A DNA stretch of 6,757 bases from an uncultured Bacteroidales bacterium (GTDB lineage Bacteria; Bacteroidota; Bacteroidia; Bacteroidales; Tenuifilaceae): contig CALGIR010000199.1 of NCBI GenBank assembly GCA_937915475.1, forward strand, positions 1 through 6,757. Direction: 5' to 3'. A program made the position numbers and the translations under genes. Shown here piece by piece: positions 1-6,390 of the stretch. The notes under the pieces were generated by a model, which saw only the letters and a program-made list of their open reading frames with translations, was not told the DNA's origin and made no database searches. Each line of letters begins with the position of its first letter. Positions within the stretch are counted from its first letter, which is position 1.

Positions 1-18
1 GAAGAAAGTAAGTGGGGT

Positions 19-35
19 CTGGGGCAAAGCCCCGG
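19..35. repeat. GC-rich hairpin, possible dispersed intergenic palindrome
   Basis: The sequence CTGGGGC-AAA-GCCCCGG folds into a 7-bp stem (one T-G wobble) with a three-base loop. It is much richer in GC than the AT-rich DNA around it. A further GGGG-TCT lies just upstream at 14-20. No T-run follows on either strand, so it is not a standard intrinsic terminator. It could be a REP-like intergenic palindrome or the end of an upstream gene's 3' region, which the window does not show. The structure is seen directly; its role is unknown. Confidence 0.45.
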
Positions 36-141
36 ATATTAGATATGGGTGATTTTACCAGTAAAAGCAAGGTTTCTGAATTAATGTAATTTTTTTAATC
101 GGACAGCAATGATTTAGATTAAGTAACTCTCAGTTTTACGG

Positions 142-156
142 CATTGAATATCAATG
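142..156. promoter_or_regulatory. Perfect dyad upstream of the transaldolase promoter, candidate operator
   Basis: CATTGA-ATA-TCAATG is a perfect inverted repeat with 6-bp arms and a 3-bp centre. It ends 19 bases before the proposed -33 element and 39 bases before the -7 box of the transaldolase gene. That is a plausible place for an activator or repressor dimer to bind. The symmetry is visible in the sequence; binding by a protein is inference, and short AT-rich dyads also arise by chance. Confidence 0.3.
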
Positions 157-175
157 AAGCAAATAAAAAGGCATA

Positions 176-203
176 CTGTTTTAGCGTAAAATTTATATCT
201 TTG
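176..203 (+). promoter_or_regulatory. Bacteroidetes-type promoter for the transaldolase gene
   Basis: TATCTTTG at 196-203 matches the Bacteroidetes -7 consensus TAnnTTTG exactly. CTG at 176-178 is one base off the TTG core of the -33 element, at a 17-bp spacing that this sigma factor tolerates. Transcription would begin near 208-212 and leave a short AT-rich leader of about 25 bases before the ATG at 236. That leader has no Shine-Dalgarno sequence, which is normal in this phylum. Confidence 0.6.
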
Positions 204-235
204 TCATTTAGTGATAAACCTAATAATATTATAGC

Positions 236-895
236 ATGAGATTCTTTATTGATACAGCAAACCTCGACCAGATTCGTGAAGCCAATGATTTGGGTGTTTT
301 AGATGGCGTAACAACAAACCCCTCGCTTATGGCCAAAGAGGGCATTAAGGGTGAGGCAAATATAAAGCAGCATTACGTTGATATCTGCAATATTGTAAAA
401 GGTGGCGATATTTCGGCAGAGGTAATTGCTACCGATTTTGAAGGGATGATTCGTGAGGGAAAAGAGTTAGCCGCTCTACACGAGCAGATTGTGGTTAAAG
501 TTCCTTGCACAAAGGATGGTATTAAAGCTATAAAATATTTTACGGATAATGGCATCAGCACTAACTGTACGTTGGTTTTTTCCATTGGCCAAGCCTTACT
601 TGCTGCAAAGGCTGGTGCAACCTATGTTTCGCCATTTATTGGCAGATTGGATGACGTGTCAACCGATGGGGTTGAACTCATCCGACAAATTGTTGATGTG
701 TATAACTACTACGAGTATGGTACTCAGGTGCTAGCTGCATCAATTCGTCATACCATGCATATAGTACAGTGTTTAGAGGCCGGTGCCGATGTGGCAACTT
801 GCCCGTTAAATGCCATTTTGGGTTTGCTTAAACATCCGCTAACCGATATAGGATTGGCAACGTTTTTAGAAGATTATAAAAAGGTTAACGGGTAA
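236..895 (+). CDS. fsa: Small transaldolase of the Fsa/TalC (MipB) family
   Basis: A 219-residue class I aldolase of the small, single-domain transaldolase family; the length is normal for the family. It should act in the cytoplasm in the non-oxidative pentose phosphate pathway, moving a dihydroxyacetone unit between sugar phosphates. Visible motifs are FIDTANL (4-10), GVTTNPSL (24-31), the Schiff-base lysine K88 in VVKVPCT, T112 and S169 in VLAASIR. Proteins of this family are often named fructose-6-phosphate aldolase. However, aligned from memory with E. coli FsaA, the positions equivalent to Q59 and Y131 are E62 and F134. Both are the residues found in true transaldolases, so transaldolase activity is more likely than free aldolase activity. 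The start at 236 places MRFFIDT exactly where the family begins, 33 bases after a good -7 box. Family assignment is very sure; substrate preference is inferred. Confidence 0.95.
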   Translation: MRFFIDTANLDQIREANDLGVLDGVTTNPSLMAKEGIKGEANIKQHYVDICNIVKGGDISAEVIATDFEGMIREGKELAALHEQIVVKVPCTKDGIKAIKYFTDNGISTNCTLVFSIGQALLAAKAGATYVSPFIGRLDDVSTDGVELIRQIVDVYNYYEYGTQVLAASIRHTMHIVQCLEAGADVATCPLNAILGLLKHPLTDIGLATFLEDYKKVNG

Positions 896-917
896 TCTAT
901 ATTTAGAGAAAGGTAAT

Positions 918-953
918 GGCACACCACCTGTAATAATGGATGGTGTGCCTTTT
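918..953 (+). terminator. Terminator-like hairpin after the transaldolase gene
   Basis: GGCACACCA (918-926) and TGGTGTGCC (941-949) form a perfect 9-bp stem around a 14-base loop. TTTT follows at 950-953. It starts 23 bases after the transaldolase stop. The T-run is short, so it may terminate only partly and let some transcription reach the YciO-like gene 27 bases further on. No T-run follows the stem on the minus strand, so it is unlikely to stop leftward transcripts. Confidence 0.6.
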
Positions 954-979
954 GGTATAATGATATAAAACTCTAAGGT

Positions 980-1591
980 ATGCTTATTAAAATTTATCCA
1001 GACAATCCAAACCTACGCGAACTAGAGCGGGTAGTTGAAATACTACGTGATGGTGGTGTTATAATTTACCCCACCGACACGGTGTATGGTATTGGTTGCG
1101 ATATTACCAAGCCAAGGGCAGTTGAGCGCATTATACAGATTAAGGGAATGAAACCAAAGGAGGCAAAGTTCTCTTTTATTTGTAGCGACCTTAGCCATAT
1201 TGCCGATTTTGCTCGGGTGGGAAATAGCACCTTTAAGTTGCTAAAAAGAAACCTTCCAGGTCCTTTTACTTTCATTATTCCTGGATTGAATAAGGTTCCT
1301 GATTATTTTATCTCCAAGCGTAAAACAGTAGGTATTCGGATTCCAAATAATCCAATTCCGCTCGAGTTGGTTAACCTATTGGGCAACCCACTTCTTACCA
1401 CTTCGCTTAAGGATGATGATGATGTAATTGAGTACACCACAGACCCCGAACTTATCTACGAAAAATATGCAGATATTGTGGATGTTGTAATTGATGGTGG
1501 CTATGGCGATAATTCTCCTTCAACCGTAGTTGATTGCACCACCGATGAGCCAGTGATAATCCGTGAGGGCAAGGGTGAGTTAATCTGGTAA
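980..1591 (+). CDS. YciO/YrdC-domain protein (threonylcarbamoyl-AMP synthase superfamily)
   Basis: A 203-residue protein made of a single YrdC/Sua5 domain without the C-terminal Sua5 extension. Conserved stretches are YPTDTVYGIGCD (30-41), LPGPFTFI (92-99), VGIRIPNNP (117-125), STVVDCT (181-187) and REGKGEL (195-201). The superfamily includes TsaC/Sua5, which makes threonylcarbamoyl-AMP for the t6A modification of ANN-decoding tRNAs. The opening IKIYPDNPN and the LKRNLPGPFTFI and IDGGYG blocks look most like E. coli YciO. At the KxR motif that TsaC/Sua5 use with ATP, this protein reads K55-G56-M57, lacking the arginine, again as in YciO. Its role in t6A is therefore uncertain. An acidic DDDD run (145-148) lies in a variable loop. 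The stop abuts the def stop on the other strand. Whether it is transcribed with the transaldolase or from its own weak promoter cannot be settled; TATATTTA at 898-905 is one mismatch from a -7 box. Confidence 0.88.
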   Translation: MLIKIYPDNPNLRELERVVEILRDGGVIIYPTDTVYGIGCDITKPRAVERIIQIKGMKPKEAKFSFICSDLSHIADFARVGNSTFKLLKRNLPGPFTFIIPGLNKVPDYFISKRKTVGIRIPNNPIPLELVNLLGNPLLTTSLKDDDDVIEYTTDPELIYEKYADIVDVVIDGGYGDNSPSTVVDCTTDEPVIIREGKGELIW

Positions 1592-2143
1592 CTATACTAG
1601 CTTAACGCGGTATGATGCGCTAAACTTTCCTTTTGCAATAGCGTTTAGCTTACTTTTGAGTAGTTGCCTTCTAATGGGCGAAACCCTATCGGTAAAGAGA
1701 ATGCCGTCTAGGTGGTCATACTCATGCTGAATGATTCTAGCGGCTAAACCTTTGAATTTTTCTTTGTGGGGTGCAAAGTTCTCATCTAGGTATTCAAGCG
1801 TAACAGTTTCTGGGCGTTCAACATCTTCGCGTATATTGGGAATGCTCAGGCATCCTTCGTTAAAGAGTATCGGGTTTCCCGTTCTTTCCGTTATTTTTGC
1901 GTTAATAAAAATTCTCTTAAAATCTTTCATGTCTGGGTGCTCATCGGCAAGAGGAGATGCATCAATAACAAAAAGCCTTATGGAAAGTCCAATCTGCGGT
2001 GCTGCTAATCCAATACCGTCCGACTGGTACATTGTTTCAAACATATCCTCATAAAGTTGGTTGAGGTTTGGGTAATCTGGCGTAATATCTTCGGCAACTC
2101 TCCGAAGTACTGGCGATCCGTATACGTAAACAGGTTTAATCAT
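1592..2143 (-). CDS. def: Peptide deformylase
   Basis: A 183-residue metallo-hydrolase that removes the formyl group from the N-terminal formyl-methionine of new proteins at the ribosome. All three signature motifs are intact. Motif I is GIGLAAPQ (43-50), with Q50 helping in catalysis. Motif II is EGCLS (96-100), with C98 a metal ligand. Motif III is QHEYDHLDG (139-147), with H140 and H144 completing the metal site and E141 as the catalytic acid/base. The length is normal. The ATG overlaps the end of ruvX by 8 bp (ATGATTAA), so the two are surely co-transcribed and may be translationally coupled; no Shine-Dalgarno sequence is seen. The usual def-fmt pairing is absent here; a ruvX-def pair is common in Bacteroidetes. 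The stop codon (1592-1594) directly abuts the stop of the convergent YciO-like gene. Confidence 0.97.
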   Translation of the reverse strand: MIKPVYVYGSPVLRRVAEDITPDYPNLNQLYEDMFETMYQSDGIGLAAPQIGLSIRLFVIDASPLADEHPDMKDFKRIFINAKITERTGNPILFNEGCLSIPNIREDVERPETVTLEYLDENFAPHKEKFKGLAARIIQHEYDHLDGILFTDRVSPIRRQLLKSKLNAIAKGKFSASYRVKLV

Positions 2144-2576
2144 GTTTGTTATTTAACTTTTGAAAATCTAAACTCTCTAGATATGATTGTAGTATTATAG
2201 TGGCACTAATGGTGTCAACAAGTGCTTTGTTCCTTCTATCCATCTTTTTTACACCACCATCAAGCATGGTCTGATGGGCAATTTTTGATGTAAAGCGCTC
2301 ATCAACAAAAACCATTGGAATCTCCGGGAAAACCTTTTTTAGTCTATTAACCACTGGTTCGATGTACTTAACAGCTTCTGATGGAGTATTGTTCATTTGT
2401 TTTGGCATGCCAATTACCATAAGCTCCACGTCTTCATTCTTCAGGTAATTCTGAATAAAGATGCTGAGTTTTCCGGTTTCAACTGTGGCAATTCCGTTAG
2501 CGCTAATTTTAAGCCTATCGGTAACGGCTACACCAGTTCTTTTTCTTCCTATGTCTAAGGCTAAAATCCTTCCCAC
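2136..2576 (-). CDS. ruvX: RuvX/YqgF Holliday-junction resolvase-like nuclease
   Basis: A 146-residue protein of the YqgF family with an RNase H-like fold. The family has been linked both to Holliday-junction resolution and to maturation of the 5' end of 16S rRNA. The three acidic positions expected at the active site are present: D8 in LALDIGRKRTG, E93 in VDERFTS and D121 in KALVDTISATIILQSYL. The GxP loop (IGMPKQMN, 55-62) is also typical. The start is a GTG (2574-2576). It is the only possible one, because the stop codon of the response regulator lies in the same frame one codon upstream. Only three bases separate the two genes, and the 3' end overlaps def by 8 bp, so ruvX sits in a tight regulator-ruvX-def unit. 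Complete and ordinary in length. Confidence 0.95.
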   Translation of the reverse strand: MGRILALDIGRKRTGVAVTDRLKISANGIATVETGKLSIFIQNYLKNEDVELMVIGMPKQMNNTPSEAVKYIEPVVNRLKKVFPEIPMVFVDERFTSKIAHQTMLDGGVKKMDRRNKALVDTISATIILQSYLESLDFQKLNNKHD

Positions 2577-2579
2577 AGT

Positions 2580-3344
2580 CTATTTTTCTTGATTCTTGTT
2601 ATGCCTTGTGAGTTGGTCAATAAACTCACCTTTTGTTATTGTGCCTATCTTAACGGTATGGTTACCCTCAAGCACTATGGAGCCCTTGCCTATTTTTTTA
2701 AACTTTAAAACTTTATTCAGGTTTACCATAACCCCTTTATCAACTTTTAAAAATCCTTTTTGGGTAAGGAGTGAGGGTATTTCGGCGTTTGTATGCTCGT
2801 AGCTATTTACCGCACCATTGCTCATGGTAAAGGTAATGGTTTCTTTTTCTAGATGTGCAATAATTGCTGTACTTAAATCGACACAACTATATTTTCTTTT
2901 ACCTGGAATTACAAGTTTTCGAGGTATAATTTCTTTAATACTTTCAAAAAGTATGGAATACCGCTCTCTTGGGTCAATGTTGCTTTTTAGTAGTTCTGTA
3001 ACCTTTTTAACCGCAAGAATAAGCTCATTAATATCTATTGGTTTTAGGATGTAATCGATGGCGCTATACTTAAATGCCTTTATGGCGTATTGGTTGTAGG
3101 CAGTGATAAAGATTACCTCGAACCTGTGCTCGGGAAGTTGCTCCAGTAATTCAAACCCATTCGCTTGTGGCATTTCAATGTCGAGGAAAACGATATCGGG
3201 ATTTGTTTCTTCAATTAACTTAATGCCATCGTTAACTGAAAACCCTTTCCCCACGATTGAGACGTTGGGGCAGTTTAGCTGCAGTAAAATTTCAAGGGAG
3301 CGTTGAGCTGCAACCTCATCATCAATGATAATTGCTTTAAGCAT
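2580..3344 (-). CDS. LytTR-family response regulator
   Basis: A 254-residue DNA-binding response regulator, the likely partner of the upstream kinase. The N-terminal receiver domain (about 1-120) carries the acidic pair D8/D9, the phospho-acceptor D55 in VFLDIEMP, T81 and the K101-P102 pair in ILKPID. After a linker comes a LytTR output domain (about 142-245) of the AgrA/LytR type, which binds DNA through a beta fold. The segment normally reading roughly FxRVHRSYxVN is here FLKVDKGVMVN (198-208), so the usual histidine and serine are D202 and G204. VNLNKV follows as expected. The ATG at 3344 places MLKAIIIDDE correctly for a receiver. The gene starts 55 bp after the kinase, with an exact -7 promoter box in the gap, and ends 3 bp before ruvX. 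It may therefore be transcribed both with the kinase and separately. Target genes cannot be told from the sequence. Confidence 0.95.
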   Translation of the reverse strand: MLKAIIIDDEVAAQRSLEILLQLNCPNVSIVGKGFSVNDGIKLIEETNPDIVFLDIEMPQANGFELLEQLPEHRFEVIFITAYNQYAIKAFKYSAIDYILKPIDINELILAVKKVTELLKSNIDPRERYSILFESIKEIIPRKLVIPGKRKYSCVDLSTAIIAHLEKETITFTMSNGAVNSYEHTNAEIPSLLTQKGFLKVDKGVMVNLNKVLKFKKIGKGSIVLEGNHTVKIGTITKGEFIDQLTRHNKNQEK

Positions 3345-3370
3345 AAGCTTTCGCTAAATTTCTATGATTG

Positions 3371-3378
3371 CAAAGATA
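3371..3378 (-). promoter_or_regulatory. Candidate internal promoter (-7 box) before the response regulator
   Basis: On the minus strand TATCTTTG reads from 3378 to 3371, an exact match to the Bacteroidetes TAnnTTTG element and identical to the box in front of the transaldolase gene. Its downstream end lies 26 bases before the regulator ATG. No clear TTG is present 17-23 bases upstream, which weakens the call. If active, it would drive regulator-ruvX-def apart from the kinase. Confidence 0.4.
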
Positions 3379-3387
3379 TGAAAAATG

Positions 3388-3400
3388 GAGTAATTTACTC
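3388..3400. promoter_or_regulatory. Short dyad between kinase and regulator, candidate operator
   Basis: GAGTAA-T-TTACTC is a perfect inverted repeat with 6-bp arms about one central base. It lies 10-22 bases upstream of the TATCTTTG box on the minus strand, where the -33 element should be, and its last base belongs to the kinase stop codon. A one-base loop rules out an RNA hairpin, so if it works it does so as DNA. The function is inferred only from position. Confidence 0.25.
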
Positions 3401-6390
3401 TAAAAAATGGTTTGGGTGGAGGTAAACTGCTCGTCTTGAAAATTAATGGGGATGGTGATTTCAACCTTAGTCCCATTCGGTTCACCATCTTTAGTGGTAA
3501 GGTCGAGGTACTTTATGAGGAACTTGTTTTTGTATAGGGTGTTGAGCAGTTCTATACGCTGAACTGTTATTTTGAATCCAAGAGATTTACGTTCCATATC
3601 CTGTTTGCTCCTTATGAGCTGCGCCTCTTGGCGTCCAATACCATTGTCTTCAACAGTGCACACCACTTTATCCGATACTTTTTTCAAAGTAATTTTAACC
3701 CAGCCTTCTTGGGTTGGCTTTAGCATAATGCCGTGCCAAATTGAGTTTTCTACAAAGGGCTGGATAAGTAGGGTAGGAACTCTTTGTTTAAGTAACTCGT
3801 CACACTCAACATCTATTGAATACTCAAATTTGCCCGATAATCTCATCGACTCTAGTTCCAGATATAGTTTCAGTGCCTCTAGTTCATCCTTAAGCGGTAT
3901 AGTGGGTTGCTGAGAATTATCGAGAATTAACCTCATTAGTTTGGCGAATTTAGTGAGATATTTATGTGAGCTAATTGTGTCCTTTTCGAGAATATAGAGC
4001 TGAATTGAGTTTAGGGTGTTAAAAATAAAGTGAGGGTTCATTTGCTGTCGAAGCGACTGCTGTTTATAGGTGTTGAGGTTGTTTATGAGCTGGTTCCGTT
4101 TTCGGATTGATACAACTTTTATTTTGTAAATGAGAAACATAATTCCGCTAAAAAACAATGCTAATAGGATGACAAACCAGGTACGTTGCCAGAATGGGGG
4201 CAGTATGGTAAACGAAAATTCAGCAGGTGTACACCAACAGACATCAGGGCATTGCGCTCTTACCTGAAAGGTATATGTTTTGGGGTTCAGACCAGTGTAT
4301 GTTGAAGTGGTTGAGACCGTATTTACCCAGGTAGAATCTACTCCTAAAAGTCGATACTGATAATTAATGTTTCCCATTTTACGATAGCTAAACCCAACAA
4401 AGTCGAATGTTAAGTAGTTCTCGGAGTATTCAAGGGTAGGGTTCGGTTGCATAGTGTGCATCTCCTTACCGTTAATCTTTATCCCTGTAATAAGGGTTTT
4501 AGATTTAATTGGTTTAGGATTGGTCTGTTCCTTCTCAAAAACACATAACCCTTTTGGGGTGGCGGCGTAAATTTTATTGCCATACGAGCATATATCGTTA
4601 ATCACATTTGTGGGTAATCCCGCAGAAACATCAATATTTTTAATTATTGGATTGTTGTATTTATCGAATGTAACCGAGGATATTCCATTTTTAGTGGCTA
4701 ACCATAGGGTTGTGCTATCCATTGCAATTTTATTGATATAATTGCTTAGCAGCCCTTCTTTTTGGGTTATAGCATGAATTTTATTATCCCTTATGATGAT
4801 TAGCCCAAGCCCCTTCGATGCAATTAGCATTCTATCGTTAAAGGCTGTTATGTGGTTTGCAGGTTGGGAAAACAGAATATTTTCATCACCTAGATATAGG
4901 AATGAACCATTTCTGTATTGCCATATACCGTTGGTTGTAGCCATCCAAAGAACGTTAGAACTATCCTGATAAACCGTGTAAACCATCCCTGAAAATTCGT
5001 TCTCTTCCTTAGAGTTGTATGTAAACTCTTTGCCATTGAATTTGCGGATTCCCCAGCTGCTGGCAATCCAGTATTCGCCATCAGCAGACTTTATCATTTG
5101 TCTTGGGTAGCTACTCGATAGGGTCTGATTTTTGGTATGTGGATACCTTTTTATCACTCCATTGTTAATGCTCTGTAAATGGCTAACTGAACCTATCCAC
5201 AGTGTTCTGTCAGTAGAGTCTATGCCAATAAACCTTATGGGCGAGTTCCCTTTATATAGCGATTCAATATCGTATGATTGAATCATATTTTTGTTAATTC
5301 TTACTACCATTCCCAAGTCATCTCCAGTAAAAACTCCTTGTTTGTTAACAAAAACACTGGTAATATAATTGCTAGGTAATCCCTGATCTTGACTGTAGAC
5401 AAGCATTTCAATGTTTGGGCAGTAGAAGATTCCATTTGAAAGAGTTGAAAACCAGCAGCCGCCCTCAAAATCGCGAATAGCTGAGGTTACAATTTTACCC
5501 TGAAGAAAAGTATGCTTGGCTCCACTCCAAAAATCACTCTTTTCAAACATGTGAATTCCACCCTCGATGGGCGCTGCCCAAAGATTATTTCCGTCATCTA
5601 TGCTTGCCCAGATAATCTCCTTTCCTAGGGATACAGATTTTGTAATTTCTCCATTCTCAAGCCTGAACAGGTTTCCCTTTGTACTTAGCGTGTACAGGTT
5701 CTTGTCATGCTTTATAAAATACATATAAAAAGGAGACCTTTTAATCGAACTTATTTTTGGTGAGCTAATTGTAAAAGTTCTTTCAGGGGTTTTAAATACT
5801 ATAGGATTGGGATTACTGTTTTGCGAGGTTGAAATTATCGTAACCCCATCATCTATCTCTTCAATAAGAGCATCGCAATTATATTCAGTTGTTAGTAATT
5901 CTTTAACAATTCCTTCGGAGCTAATTGTTAAACGGCCAAAGTTTTTAAGTGACAGATAAACTGTATTCAGCGAATCGACATAGAATGAATTTTTGGTTGT
6001 TCCTCTCGATTTTGCTACATAATTGTTTATTCGATAATTAAATTCATAGGGTTTAATAACACCATTTTCCATGTAGGTCAACCGACCCGAATTGCCAATA
6101 AACCAATAGCGCCCTTTGTAATCGATATAAATTTCATGGATTGCAGTTTCAATCAAGCCATCCTCTATGCCATAGTTCTTAAATGTGTAACCATTGTAAC
6201 GGCTAACCCCATTATCAGTTGCAATCCATATATATCCCAACGAATCTTGAATAATGTGGTACACCTCGTTGGACGGCATTCCATCGTCAGCTGTAAAGTT
6301 TTTAAAAACAGGAGTAGGTTTTAGTGTTTGGCTGTACCCCAAAGAGCAACTAAATGCTAACAGAAATAAACAATTTAAAATTGTTCTCAT
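3400..6390 (-). CDS. Beta-propeller sensor histidine kinase (Reg_prop / Y_Y_Y / LytS-type kinase)
   Basis: A 996-residue membrane sensor kinase. Residues 1-21 form a signal peptide (MRTILNCLFLLAFSCSLGYSQ). A large periplasmic beta-propeller region (about 28-620) follows, with repeated blade motifs such as IWIATDNGVSRY, YWIASSWGIRKF, LWMATTNGIWQY and LWLATKNGISSV. A Y_Y_Y domain (about 655-730, YQYRLLGVDSTW) ends in ILPPFWQRTWF, next to one transmembrane helix (about 737-757). A short linker leads to a LytS/YehU-type His_kinase domain with the acceptor H787 in NPHFIFN. The HATPase part has N882 in FVENSIWHG, DNGIGR (915-920) and GTKVEITIP (973-981). The periplasmic part probably senses a ligand; signals pass to the adjacent LytTR regulator. 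The longest frame would start at 6468, but those 26 extra residues precede a perfect signal peptide and begin right at the nifJ terminator, so 6390 is chosen. A CxxxCxC cluster (714, 718, 720) just outside the membrane is unusual. Confidence 0.93.
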   Translation of the reverse strand: MRTILNCLFLLAFSCSLGYSQTLKPTPVFKNFTADDGMPSNEVYHIIQDSLGYIWIATDNGVSRYNGYTFKNYGIEDGLIETAIHEIYIDYKGRYWFIGNSGRLTYMENGVIKPYEFNYRINNYVAKSRGTTKNSFYVDSLNTVYLSLKNFGRLTISSEGIVKELLTTEYNCDALIEEIDDGVTIISTSQNSNPNPIVFKTPERTFTISSPKISSIKRSPFYMYFIKHDKNLYTLSTKGNLFRLENGEITKSVSLGKEIIWASIDDGNNLWAAPIEGGIHMFEKSDFWSGAKHTFLQGKIVTSAIRDFEGGCWFSTLSNGIFYCPNIEMLVYSQDQGLPSNYITSVFVNKQGVFTGDDLGMVVRINKNMIQSYDIESLYKGNSPIRFIGIDSTDRTLWIGSVSHLQSINNGVIKRYPHTKNQTLSSSYPRQMIKSADGEYWIASSWGIRKFNGKEFTYNSKEENEFSGMVYTVYQDSSNVLWMATTNGIWQYRNGSFLYLGDENILFSQPANHITAFNDRMLIASKGLGLIIIRDNKIHAITQKEGLLSNYINKIAMDSTTLWLATKNGISSVTFDKYNNPIIKNIDVSAGLPTNVINDICSYGNKIYAATPKGLCVFEKEQTNPKPIKSKTLITGIKINGKEMHTMQPNPTLEYSENYLTFDFVGFSYRKMGNINYQYRLLGVDSTWVNTVSTTSTYTGLNPKTYTFQVRAQCPDVCWCTPAEFSFTILPPFWQRTWFVILLALFFSGIMFLIYKIKVVSIRKRNQLINNLNTYKQQSLRQQMNPHFIFNTLNSIQLYILEKDTISSHKYLTKFAKLMRLILDNSQQPTIPLKDELEALKLYLELESMRLSGKFEYSIDVECDELLKQRVPTLLIQPFVENSIWHGIMLKPTQEGWVKITLKKVSDKVVCTVEDNGIGRQEAQLIRSKQDMERKSLGFKITVQRIELLNTLYKNKFLIKYLDLTTKDGEPNGTKVEITIPINFQDEQFTSTQTIF

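Noticed and set aside
1..42. Short open stretch at the left edge (frame 1, ending TAG at 40-42) that could be the tail of an upstream gene
   Set aside because: Only 13 residues (EESKWGLGQSPGY) that match no family I recognise, running through the GC-rich hairpin; nothing supports coding.
373..734. Open frames on both strands inside the transaldolase gene (373-585 minus, 549-734 plus)
   Set aside because: They lie wholly within a well-recognised gene, and their translations show no domain or conserved motif.
1600..1622. Near-palindrome TTAACGC / GCGCTAA at the def 3' end, considered as a terminator
   Set aside because: It has a mismatch in a 7-bp stem, lies inside the def coding region and lacks a T-run on either strand.
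1731..2054. A 107-codon plus-strand frame opposite def
   Set aside because: It is antisense to the conserved deformylase motifs; its apparent residues simply mirror those codons.
2596..3306. Three plus-strand frames opposite the response regulator
   Set aside because: They are antisense to a complete receiver-LytTR protein and have no recognisable features; the hydrophobic runs come from complementing charged and polar codons.
3572..3913. A 113-codon plus-strand frame opposite the kinase domain
   Set aside because: It is low-complexity, serine-rich and antisense to the conserved histidine kinase boxes.
4890..5081. A 63-codon minus-strand frame inside the kinase gene
   Set aside because: It is an out-of-frame reading of the propeller region, which is intact in the main frame.
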